A stretch of 64,000 nt of DNA, from positions 231,569,733 to 231,633,732 of the forward strand of contig NC_081414.1 of assembly GCF_030272615.1 (NCBI RefSeq). The letters are read 5' to 3'. This DNA comes from Cryptomeria japonica. Its lineage: Eukaryota; Streptophyta; Pinopsida; Cupressales; Cupressaceae. Under the pieces are notes generated by a model. That model was not told the origin of the DNA. It did no database searches and was given only the letters and a program-made list of their open reading frames with translations. How positions within the stretch are numbered: the stretch's first letter is position 1; every line of letters starts with the position of its first letter. Of this stretch, positions 32,690-42,190 are shown one piece after another. The position numbers were made by a program, and so were the translations under genes.

Positions 32690-34480
32690 CCGATTGCTTA
32701 GTATAAAATGTAAACTTGCTTAAGGGAGGAAACTCGGTTCTTTAAACCAAAATGCAAGACCTCTTTTGTTGAAGAAAGAGTTCGACCTTTGGGCAAAATG
32801 CAAGCTCTTTGTTTAACCATGTCTTTAGACAAACTCGGCCATTTGGAGCACTTTGCAAACTCGGCGTTTAAGGATATTTTGCAAGGCTGCGATTTGCTCT
32901 AAAACTTGCCCCTCTTCACCTTTTGAAAGGTTATTTTAAAATGCCTCCCCTTTGAAATTTGGTCCCCTTAGTCCTTTTGTAAAACTCGTCTGCTTGGGTG
33001 AACTTAGACTTTCATAATCTTTTCAGCTTAGATGAAGATTTGGCGAGTTTGGGAAAACCTTAAGTTCTCGGGCCAAAGAATGAGATTGCGCGATTTATTT
33101 CTTTTGGAGTGTTTTCCAGCTTCTAACATCTTTTGTTTTAACATAAAACTCAAGGATTTTGATCTTGATGAGCGACTTTGGTTTTTTACACTTTAAACGC
33201 CCCTCAAAAACTCAAGCATTTTACTTTTTCGGGCGATTTTGCTTCTTGGAGTCCAGCTAAATGACCTCTTTTGCACGAATTTACACTTAGTCTTATGTTT
33301 TTCGGCCTAAAACCACTACTTTGTGCGAATTTGATCTTTTAGTGTTTTTCGGCTTAGTGAAGGATTATTCGTGACTTAGGGTTCTAGTGGTTTATTTCGG
33401 CTTCCTTGATCAAAATGGGCAAATTGGAAGCCTTTGTACCTTTTCGGCTTATGAAAAGAAATTTTGCGATCTTGAAGCTGTCAACTTCTTCTCATTTTCG
33501 GCCTATGGAGGGGATTTGCGAGATTTGAATGATTTCGGCCTCTTAACACCAATTTCATGAATTTTGGGTTGTATTTTCTTTATCCCTAAGTCATCAAAGC
33601 TTCGGGCCCTTTTAAGCATCTGCGCGATTTTGGTTGTATTTGTGCTTTTTCGGCCCTAGACACCAATTTGAGAGTTTAAGTGGTTTTTTGGCCTGGAGAG
33701 CAACTTTGCACGATTTTAGATTGTTGAAGATTTCGGGCAAATGGGGGCGTTTGTGCGATTTTATCCATTTTCGTGGTGAACTGAGCATTTCGCGCGACTT
33801 CTTATTTTGGGTTGAATCACTATATTGCGCGAATTTGGAAAACCTTAAGTTCTTCGGTTTAGGGAGCCATTTTGAAAGCTCTTGGCTGCATTTCGCTTTC
33901 AGGCAAATGAGGATTGTTTGGACTTCGCGATTTAGACCTGTCTATAAGTTTTTCAGCCTAATGAAGAGTTTTTGTGAGCTTTATGCTATTCTTCGGCTTT
34001 TATCCTCTCTTTTACAAGTTTTGCGATTTTCCAGTGTTCCACGGAAACGCGTTTCCCCCTCCCAAGCCCAAGTCCCCCTGTCCCCAAAAATTTTCCCCTT
34101 TGTCCCCCGGTCCCCAAAGCCCATCCCCCCGTCTCCGCATCCCTACCATCTGTGGAACACTGCGATTTTCTTTCTTTATTTTCGGCTCAGAGGCTGATTT
34201 TGCGAGTTGTAAATATGCAAACTTAGATGTTTTCATGGTTTTCGGCTCAGTGAGGAAGTTGGCGCGATTTGAAGTTGCTTATCATTTTCGGCCCTTTGGA
34301 GTTAAATGCGACTTTGATCTTTCACCATTTTCGGCCTATTAAGGTTTTTTGAGAGCTTTACCATTATTTCAATTGAATGAGGGTGTTGACATCTTTCGGC
34401 CTAAGAGGCCAATTTTGAAACTTGTATCTCGCAGTTTGGGCTATAAGGCCGATTTTGGAGATTTGAGTTCGCAATTTGGC
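32690..34480 (-). repeat. Degenerate tandem array of LTR D
   Basis: On the plus strand words TTTTCGGCCTA or TTTCGGCTT alternate with GCGATTTT or GCGAATTT at 60-90 bp spacing for about 1.8 kb. It fills the same LTR segment as the arrays of A, B and C. The MITE at 34032 inserted into one CGATTTTC word. Confidence 0.8.
34032..34162 (+). mobile_element. 131-bp hAT-like MITE with 11-bp TIRs and 8-bp TSD
   Basis: Starts CAGTGTTCCAC and ends GTGGAACACTG, perfect inverted repeats. CGATTTTC stands at 34024-34031 and again at 34163-34170, a perfect 8-bp TSD. Terminal CAGTG and 8-bp duplication are hallmarks of the hAT superfamily. The interior is extremely C-rich with repeated TCCCC words and holds no ORF. 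Confidence 0.92.
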
Positions 34481-34600
34481 CTTAGAGACCGAATTTGGCT
34501 TCAATGGCATTCTGACTTGGACTTTCTCTCACACGAAGACCTCAGAGACGGGGGTCCCCTATCCATGACGGGGATGGGGTGCAAAATGCACAACAGTTGG

Positions 34601-34980
34601 TATCAAGTTGCAATACGGGACCTCTTCCAACTGGGAGTACCATTTTGCTGAAGTCAATTATTTGGGTTTCTTCCTATCGTTAGCTCGTCTCGTAGAAGTT
34701 GTTTGTGATTCTCAACTTGTTCTGCAATCTTATCTAATAGGGTGACGGTCTTCCTATATTCATTGAAATCGGATTGTGCTTTCCATGCAAAAGACCATAA
34801 CTGTCGGACTATATCTTCCTGCTCTATCTCTGGCCAGTTCAAATCTGAATTATGAAAAGGCAGTTCATCATCATGAGGCAAGACCATCATGTAAATATGA
34901 CGACAATTTTCCCTTGGCTATCTTTAATGTTTTATGCAAGAATGACAGCATCAAATGAAGTAACGCATGCCGCCACCTTT
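34601..34980 (-). pseudogene. Unassigned coding remnant, 78-codon frame at 34654-34890
   Basis: The minus strand encodes LPFHNSDLNWPEIEQEDIV, then SFAWKAQSDFNEYRK and DKIAEQVENHKQLLRDEL; it looks like real protein, probably helical. Beyond LTR D the same strand at about 24620-24500 again looks protein-like (FDWEEFKGILLTLIKEEEK). LTR D (TSD GTTGG) inserted between the two, so they may be pieces of one older coding sequence. No family is recognised. Confidence 0.4.
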
Positions 34981-35115
34981 TGTTGGTGTTGGAAATAAGC
35001 CACACCCGGACCGACGATGGACTGGTCCAAGAGGGGCCAGTAGCTTAGTGGTAGAGCACTCCAGCAGCATATGGAAGGTCCTAGGTTCGAATCCTAGCTG
35101 GTCCATGTCTCAACA
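34981..35115 (+). repeat. 5' LTR of the TRIM, containing a tRNA-like sequence
   Basis: Starts TGTTGGTGTTGG, ends TCTCAACA before the PBS. The right half (about 35035-35105) folds like a tRNA (see separate entry). The left half is conserved word for word in LTR2. Confidence 0.88.
35035..35105 (+). ncRNA. tRNA-like sequence with Pol III box A and box B inside the TRIM LTR
   Basis: Acceptor arms GGGCCAG and CTGGTCC pair with one G-U; D-arm box A TAGCTTAGTGGTAGAGC; T-arm CTAGG-TTCGAAT-CCTAG with a perfect box B GGTTCGAATCC. The anticodon arm CTCCA/TGGAA has one mismatch and an 8-nt loop instead of 7, and no clear anticodon, so this is tRNA-derived rather than a working tRNA gene. Both Pol III promoter elements are intact in the 5' LTR. 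Confidence 0.75.
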
Positions 35116-35179
35116 TGGTATCAGAGCCAGGTCCAGGCTAGGAGCCCCAAGCACACGAGAGGTGTGGCTTAAAGGGGGG

Positions 35180-35245
35180 TGTTGGTGTTGGAAATAAGCC
35201 ACACCCAGACCGACGATGGACTGGTACAAGAGGGGCCTGTAGCTC
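35180..35245 (+). repeat. 3' LTR of the TRIM, left part
   Basis: Starts TGTTGGTGTTGG after the PPT and matches LTR1 to GCCTGTAGCTC, where solo LTR F enters. AGCTC (35241-35245) is the left TSD of F. Confidence 0.88.
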
Positions 35246-35557
35246 TATTGGTTGAAAATTTTGTACACTCGTGAAAGCAAACAAAATTGTGGCTTCAACC
35301 ACAGTGTGTGAGTATGAAACTCTCCTAATTAAGGGAAGGCTCTCCCCATCTATCTAAAACTGAAATAAAAACAGGATGGGACAGCAATCTTCCTTCTTTC
35401 TTCAAGGAAGCCTATATCCTTTTCTCTCCTTAGAAAAGTGATAGCAAGAAAATGTATAATAATGGTAACAACTTCAAATGAAAACGAGAGAAAGGAAATG
35501 AAGTCTCCTGAAAGCTCAAAAACTCCCGTCACTTCCTTCGGGGCGGGAAAGCAATAT

Positions 35558-35980
35558 CAAGCTCAAAGACTTGACTATTGGAAGTCCTATCTACCCTTTG
35601 CTATACTAAATTTTACAACGAATAAAAGACAACAGCTCAAAGACTGGAATAATCTATTCTTTCAACACAAAGACAAGAACTAATGCAAGCTCAAAGACTT
35701 GCTGCTATTTCTTATCAAACAATAATTTTTCTTCAAGAATAGACGCAAGCTCAAAGACTTGTTGCTCCTTCTAGAGATTTTCCTATTTTAATTAATCTTC
35801 TCTACTTGCAGCTCAAAGACTTCAAATCAGATTAGACTAAGCTCCTTTAGAAACACTTTGCATGGAAGAAATAAAAAGATTCAAACTCAAACATGTAGCT
35901 CAAAGACTCAAAACTTGAGTAATCCTTTTTTATTATTTTTCAAAACTTTCAATTCACATACATAAGCTCAAAGACTTCTT
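35558..35980 (-). repeat. Dispersed AAGTCTTTGAGCT motif array downstream of the LTR F promoter
   Basis: Plus-strand AGCTCAAAGACT occurs at about 35560, 35634, 35688, 35748, 35810, 35898 and 35965, spaced 54-88 bp, with unrelated sequence between. All copies have one orientation. Confidence 0.8.
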
Positions 35981-36045
35981 GCTGTAAATTTGGCAGAGTT
36001 TTTGTTTGCTTTCCAAAAGATAAATATTACAATAGACCCCTCAAG

Positions 36046-36053
36046 TATTTATA
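36046..36053 (-). promoter_or_regulatory. TATA box of LTR F
   Basis: Minus strand TATAAATA followed by CTTGAGGGGTC, about 800 bp before the LTR end. Confidence 0.5.
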
Positions 36054-37599
36054 GGAGAGAAGCCTTGAGAAAAAGGTGGGAGGATCCTAACTAACTTGAG
36101 AGATTCCCTCAACCACCAATACTTATTCAATAACTAACTAAGACTTCATTAACTAACTAAGACTTATTCCAACTACAGTCCTAATCAGACACAACTTGTA
36201 GTTGTCTTACATGTAATTACAAAAGTGCAAGTAATGTGTAACTTGCTTTTTACAAAAAATACTTTTACATGTAACTTGTCAAAACGAAATTACAAATGCA
36301 TAACTAAAACTATTCCATGTGTCTAAAGACACGACTCTAACTGCATCATCCTTAGTCTGTGATGATCTTCATGTCGCTTCAAGATGCTAGAACTTGAAGT
36401 ATTCTGGATTGGTAAAGACATCTTGAACCGGAACGGGAACTTGCATCCTTGTCTTCTTGCTTGGGGTAGTACTAGCTTTTCAAGAGGGAACGGGCTGCCT
36501 TCCTCTTTTCATGTCATGACCATCTTTGTCTTGAAAGCATTTTATGCTCTCAACCATGAATTGTTGTTATATTTCTTCTTTGTATCATCCTTCATTCTTG
36601 AAATTTGCTTGCAAAATAAGGCCCATGCCTTAATCCATTGATTTGGTAGATCGTGTGTGCAAACCGGACTGACAAAGGAAGAGAGAAATTGATGCAAAAA
36701 TGGACTCACAAGTGAATTTCAGGTTTTGGATGGCTGACCGCAGGTAGACTTTAAATGGGGAAAATGAATGAAGGTGTGAAATGAGTGGATGAAATGGTAT
36801 GTACGGATGATGGAAATGAATATGAAAAGATTTTGGGAAGATCATCTTCAAGAAAATGGGAAGAACTTTCAACATGCAGTCCGGTTCCAAAAACCCGATT
36901 TTGAAAGGATGGGTATTTCTCATCTTTGCAACTTGGAATTTCAACAAACGATGGTTAAATCTTTTATCCGTAAGGGAAGAACAATTATTTTCATCCAACT
37001 TGCAATCGGGATTTAAAATCCCGAATACAAGTAAAGAGGGAAAATGGGGAAGAACAATGCAATTCTAAAATTGCTTATCAAGGGGGAAAATCTCTCTCAC
37101 AAAACCAATTTTTGGGGAAGAACCAACATATTTACAAATTAGAAAAATGAAACAAGAAGAAAAGAAATCTTACCTTGCTCCAATCTGAAAATGCTTCTTC
37201 AACAAGATGATTAATGTTTGGAAGAAGAAAGAAAAACTCTTAAAAAGAAATTAACCGCATTCCAAAACCCTAGGCACGTTTTTGAAAAAATACCCAAAAC
37301 TGAAAAACATGGCAGCAAATGCATAAGAAATGACATGGAAAATGGCCAAGACTCTTTCTAACCTCAACGCCTTAGCATACCAAGCCAAAACGATTCATAA
37401 CATTGCTGATTCGTGGCATTCCAAATGGCAAAAAAACGTGGCTGCTGTTATAAAGCTAAAAACCAGCAATCTTAACCTCCATGTGGCGTGAAAGGTGTTT
37501 GAAAATGCATGGAAATAGGAAGGAATCCAAAACGCCTTCTATCTCCCAAAAAATCTCCACAAAATTTTGCTAAAAATTCTCAAATACGTTTTTCCTTGC

Positions 37600-38050
37600 A
37601 ATTTGGGTTTTTTGGAACAAATAGCAAGTTTTAATTTGCACGAAACAATGAAAATCGGGTTTTTTGGAGGATATAACAAGTTTAAAATTTCACTTTTTCA
37701 ACATGTTAGGCAAAATCGGGATTTTTTGACCAAATAGCAAGTTTAAAATGTCAAAAATGCACTTTATAAGCAAAATCGGGTTTTTTGGACCAAATAGCAA
37801 GTTTAAAATTGTCACTTTATTTCATTAACAAGGCAAAATCGGGATTTTTGGAGAGAGATGCAAGTTTTATGCACTTGTAAAGGGGAAATAAAACCCCTAC
37901 AACAAGTTATAATTTACTTGCACACATGTCATAGGGGTTTAAAATCCCTATTACATGTAAAAACCATTAAAGTAGGGGTTTTTGGAGAGAACTACAAGTT
38001 TACTTGTAACTTAACCAAAAAATCCCTATTTTAACTAAAAAAACCAAAAA
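37600..38050 (-). repeat. Tandem array of about 60-70 bp in LTR F
   Basis: Units join AAAATCGGGTTTTTTGGA, then CCAAATAGCAAGTTTAAAAT and a variable tail. About five to six copies between 37600 and 37870, more degenerate to 38050. The position, upstream of the TATA box, parallels the arrays of LTRs A-D. Confidence 0.75.
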
Positions 38051-38599
38051 ACAAAAAAAATAATAAAAACAACAAAAGAGAAATTTAAAACAAACTACAA
38101 GTAACATCTTTTAATAAAAATGCACATGTAATAAGCTGAAAATTCCCCTACAAAGACCAAACAATGGACATCATTAAAACTTGCAGTTTGAAGAAAATTC
38201 TCCACCTGCAGTCGGGATTTTAAAATCCGAAATGAAGGAAAGCCATAGCAACCGAACCCAAAATTCGACGAAATTCGAAACGTAGTTCGAGGATGGACTG
38301 AGGATTAAGCAAGTTCAAGGATTATTCGAAATTCTGCCTCGGGAAGCATGCCATAGAGTAAAATCTTCAACTTGTAGTGACTGTTCTGAAACCCAAAATT
38401 GCACAGAAAGCTAGGAAAAGGAAGACCAAAACTCACCAAAACTTAGACAATGATGGCAAAGACACCCCCCAATGATTTGACACTATCAAATGTGAGTTGT
38501 GTACCTCATAAAACGTGCCTTGGAGACAAAAATGACACTTTTTAGGCAAACATTTGTAGGGGTTGTCACATTTTTGAGAATCCAAATATGAGGACAACA

Positions 38600-38673
38600 A
38601 GCTCAATGGTAGAGCACTCCAACAGCCTATGGAAGGTTCTAGGTTCGAGTTCTAACTGGTCCATGTCTCAACA
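38600..38673 (+). repeat. 3' LTR of the TRIM, right part
   Basis: Begins with the second AGCTC (38600-38604) and continues AATGGTAGAGCACTCC to GTCTCAACA, matching the end of LTR1. Followed by CCTTT, the TRIM's TSD. Box B (GGTTCGAGTTC) here carries changes compared with LTR1. Confidence 0.87.
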
Positions 38674-38678
38674 CCTTT

Positions 38679-39500
38679 TTTGTATTTAGATTGCTTAAAG
38701 ACCATTAATGATGGTACTTCACAATCTTGCCTTGATTTGTTTCCTGAAAATAATGCATGACGTGGCAATCGACGAGGTGGGAGGAGGGACGGCTAGGAGC
38801 TGTTATTCTTATCATCCTGACAACCCCATTCAACTTCGTCGAAGACGAAGTGAAACCTATCTGTACTATTACTTGTGTTGCCATCCAAGGCACCGAAACC
38901 ACTAGTCTCAATTACACAAAATGTCCTTTCTTAGAACCAATAGTGTCCTTAAAATTCTCGAGAGTTGGACATCTGCCACAACACGAGGAGTGTCGGAGAG
39001 TCGGGAGATCGAGTAACTTCATAACTATCAAACTCCTTTCAAAAGTATCCACAAGCCCGACCTCCTAAAGGTGGTGGCATTATACGAACTTCCTTAAGCT
39101 GGTCAACCGATCGGGTAGTTCTAAAAGTTGAGAACTCCACAACAGAAGTTAAGGAATTCAGAAAGGCCGCGATTAAGAGCCTAAAGGAAGAGCAGAGCGA
39201 AGCAACCTTTCAAAGTTTAAAAATTTTATAAGTAACAGGGTTGTACTCGGATTTGCTTACTATATGTCAGAGCATTGTGAGCTGTTAATTCTATCATTGA
39301 ATGTTGGTTTACTCATCTCCTAACAGAAAGAATATAACACAATTTATTCCCGCAGTGATAATTATAAGTCAGATTATAGGGAACACTACATTTAAAAAAA
39401 TGAGACACATCTCCAATTTTTGAAGATGTGTCACCAACAACCCCTACTGTCCCTGTATCCCTAAGATAGCACTAGGGACGGGAACATGAGGGATGAGGAT
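38679..39500 (+). other. Unassigned stretch with a protein-like frame at 38757-39068
   Basis: The frame includes ITCVAIQGTETTSLNYTKCP and FSRVGHLPQHEECRRVG, which looks more like real protein than chance, but I do not recognise it. It may be a remnant of the gypsy element that follows. A hairpin GACACATCT...AGATGTGTC lies at about 39400-39432. Confidence 0.3.
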
Positions 39501-40260
39501 GCGTCCCAGTGTATCTATGCAATAATATGGTCCATACTGAAGGTGTGAATGATAAAGTAAACCATTTGATTGCACCTCCAAATCAAAACTCGCAAATTTA
39601 TACCAACCCATTTCCTAGCCATGCTAACAAGGAAAAGCCACAAGATTCGATTATGAACCATGAAAGTTTAGATAATCATTATATTGATTCATAAACTACG
39701 TTACACGTGGATGCTTTGTGGGAATGATTTATTCTTAAACACATCTTCGTCCTCACATAGTGTTCCATTGATCACATTTTCTAATGAGGAGATCACACAA
39801 AATAATGAATATGGTCCATTATATGTGATAGGTGAAATACAAGATAACATCATTGCCAAAATCCTTTTAGATAATTAAAATCAACATAACATATGCACTG
39901 AGAAGCTCTTAGTTTCTAAACATTTGAAGCCAAATTCTTATGCCCATTCAGGGGTATCATTAAAGATGACTGAAGGATTATTGATTCACACTTTGGGTTA
40001 TTCTATTTTACCTCTCAAGGTTGGACCTAAGGAAGTATAGCTATTCTGTCATGTTATTCTTTCTTTGAATAGATTTCTAGTTTTGCTTGGTAAACCTTGG
40101 TTGGAACACTTGGGAATTGTATCTTTTGTCACACATCAATGTGTAGATTTGTAAAGATTACATGAGATTCATATGAGGCTTCTTGCGGGATTGAACCATT
40201 TCAATTTGGATAATTATACTCCTACTCACAAGGAGCCTCCATATGGAAGTGAAAAATATT
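39500..40260 (+). pseudogene. Ty3/gypsy retropepsin-region remnant
   Basis: Shows GPLYVIGEIQDNIIAKILLD at about 39819, then LPLKVGP, then LLGKPWLEHLGIVS and THQC at about 40080-40140. This order matches the protease region of plant Ty3/gypsy elements, whose usual form is LGRPWL...G.V.STLHQ. Stops (39877, 40038 and others) and frameshifts show decay. The catalytic triplet is not convincing (LLDN). Confidence 0.6.
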
Positions 40261-41355
40261 TATGAGTGTATCAATTATCAAAGATAATTAGGTGCACAAA
40301 AGGAACAAAAATTACAAAAGATGGTAACTATAAGATCCCTTACCCAATATCACCTATACTTCCCTATTTCTTCTGTTCCAAAACTTCTCAGTTGCAGGTT
40401 TGTGTAAAATTTGAATTTTTGGATTTAATATGGAGTTCGCATAAGTTTAATATCATCCATTATATAACAGAAAGTAGATAGCATACTGATCATAATAACA
40501 ATATTTTTCATCGAATAAATCATTTAGAATTCAAACAGCTTATTGAGAAATGAAATAAATAAATTCTGACCTTTGTTGACAGCAATAGTATGCCTTATTG
40601 GCAAATTTACTCAAGAAATGCATACAACGCAGCACTCAGAAATGAATAACAGTTGTGTACAGCACAGAAAGTATTCCAGATTGCATTCCCAGAAATGGAT
40701 CTCTCCAACATACTATGCTAGAATAATAGGAGTCTCACAGCCAGGTAAGGAGAAAGTGCAACAACATTATCCAGAAGTCCATGCCAATAGCAGGGATGTA
40801 TCCACACCCAACAAACAAGGTTCAAACATTAACATAACCCACATGCCTTCATGCTCAGAACTGAATATTCATCAAATCAACCCCTGTAGATTATCGTGTG
40901 CACACAGATATACTTCCAGATTTGTCTGAGATAATATAATAAATATCTTTATTACCAAAATTCGATTGCTGACCTGCAATCACTCCACAGAGAAGGGTTG
41001 GGTTTTCATCCAAACCTTCAAGGTCCAAGGATTTGCCTCCTCAGAAACTTCACTCCTCCCAGGAAAGGAAATGAGTTACATATCGATTTCAATAACAATC
41101 TGAACATGTTCAATTCATCCACAAATCCTCTCTTATAAATACTCCAATCTGTCTTCTAGAAGATAGGCCTACATTAAATGCTTGAGGCTGAGATTAACAT
41201 TATTAAATAAAGTGACAATTAAATATTATTTTATTCAATTTAAAAATTTTAACTAAATTAATTAATATTAAGTTATCCTTTTGAAATAATATTTATTTTT
41301 GGACAACTTAAATAATTAATTTAATTCACATCACTTTGTCAAAATTGGGGACATT
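40261..41355 (+). repeat. Remnant of the same or another gypsy element, ending in an LTR-like terminus
   Basis: A promoter-like TATAAATA at 41134-41141 and a terminus GGGGACATTACA at about 41343-41354 are typical of plant gypsy LTRs. The region between (AT-rich TTAATTAA words) would be U5. The LTR start was not located, nor a TSD. Confidence 0.4.
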
Positions 41356-41443
41356 ACAGTAACTGATCAAGCTCAGCATACTTCATCATTTACTCCACTA
41401 AAAAAGGATAAAGAACCAATATTACAAAATCCATTGTTTTAGT

Positions 41444-42182
41444 CATAGTTTGAGGACTCTCCAGAACTCTCCAGACTCCTGAGCCCTATCTCTAGCTGAG
41501 TCCACTTTCCATTGACTGCCGAAGTGTGTCCGGAATAGTTATGGGGAGTACTCATCCGAGTCTCCACTCCCGAGTTTTGGGCATGGACTCTCAGGTCCAC
41601 TTGGGTGCCGTTAGGGAGGTGAAAAAACATAAAAAATAACTTTTCCTTCATTTTTTTTTGTCCAATCATGACCAAAACAGGGCTGAAAACCAAAATAGGA
41701 AAGGATATGAGAAGAGGAGCATTTGGATCCAAAAAGACAATGTTGAAGAAACAATTTGTCATCATTTTAATATTGTAGCTTCTTTTAATTCAATGCCTTA
41801 CAAATTGAGTTACATTAGAAGGGGAAAGAGGAAGATGTAGATACTATTTGACTGTTTTTCTCATTTTGACATATCATTATATGCAAACATTTATAAATTT
41901 ATGATGCTGTTATGCATTTGAAAGTTTGAAACTATGAGTATGAATTATGAAATTTCAAATATTGAGTGTTTGAAGATCATATGACATGTGTAATGTTTGA
42001 ATTATGATAAGTTGATAGTCGAATAAGGCTTTCATGTTCTCTAAATATTAATTTCTTTTTTTTAATGGTAAAACCACTGTTTTCTTTTTTGCCGAGTCCT
42101 GGCTGAGTTTTTTGCCGAGACTATGTTGAGTCCCGAGTTCAAGTCCTATTTAGGGCTGCCGAGTCCAAATTTTCAAACTTTG
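41444..42182. mobile_element. 739-bp hAT-like non-autonomous DNA element
   Basis: Left end CATAGTTTGAGGACTC, right end (reverse complement) CAAAGTTTGAAAATTTGGACTC: ten-base TIRs with one mismatch. Flanks GTTTTAGT (41436-41443) and GTTTCAGT (42183-42190) match at 7 of 8 positions, fitting the 8-bp TSD of hAT elements. Subterminal words CCGAGTCC and GACTCTCC recur near both ends in opposite orientation, as binding sites of a hAT transposase often do. The interior has no transposase. Confidence 0.75.
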
Positions 42183-42190
42183 GTTTCAGT

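Larger units (their letters stand above)
24630..34595 (-). repeat. Giant solo LTR D (net about 3.84 kb) with TSD GTTGG, split by a copia element
   Basis: On the minus strand it starts TGTTGTGCATTTTGCACC at 34595 and ends CCACGTCAACA at 24630. GTTGG at 24625-24629 and at 34596-34600 is a perfect TSD. Removing the copia element and one GACAT (25292-31420) leaves 3837 bp. Its 3' part matches LTR B closely; its array (plus 32690-34480) is built on TTTCGGCC and GCGATTTT words. A 131-bp MITE and a 166-bp triplication are internal additions. No internal coding region exists apart from the nested copia. Confidence 0.9.
35246..38599 (-). repeat. Giant solo LTR F (3354 bp) inserted in the TRIM's 3' LTR, TSD AGCTC
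   Basis: On the minus strand it starts TGTTGTCCTCATATTTGG at 38599 and ends TTCAACCAATA at 35246, probably a mutated CAACA. AGCTC flanks it on both sides (35241-35245, 38600-38604) and its removal restores a 135-bp TRIM LTR, so the borders are firm. It has a TATAAATA promoter at 36053-36046, then a motif array in the transcribed part and another array upstream. No internal domain. It is not obviously the same family as A-D beyond the TGTTGT start and size. Confidence 0.85.
34981..38673 (+). mobile_element. TRIM-like miniature LTR retrotransposon with tRNA-like LTRs, split by solo LTR F
   Basis: LTR1 34981-35115 (135 bp, TGTTGG...CAACA), PBS TGGTATCAGAGCC 35116-35128, 64-bp internal part, PPT AAAGGGGGG 35171-35179, LTR2 35180-35245 joined to 38605-38673 (66 + 69 = 135 bp). 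TSD CCTTT stands at 34976-34980 and 38674-38678. Without the insertion it is 334 bp, too small to code for anything, so it depends on enzymes of other elements. The two LTRs differ at about 11 of 135 positions (92% identity by eye). Confidence 0.88.

Noticed and set aside
34034-34140. C-rich stretch as a telomere-like or rDNA spacer sequence
   Set aside because: Perfect TIRs and an 8-bp TSD show it is the inside of a MITE.
35035-35105. Functional tRNA gene
   Set aside because: Box A, box B, acceptor and T arms fit, but the anticodon loop has 8 bases, the anticodon stem has a mismatch, and the sequence is part of an LTR present twice in one element.
41439-41765. 108-codon minus-strand frame
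   Set aside because: It overlaps the left end and interior of the hAT-like element; composition follows the subterminal repeats, and no transposase motif is present.
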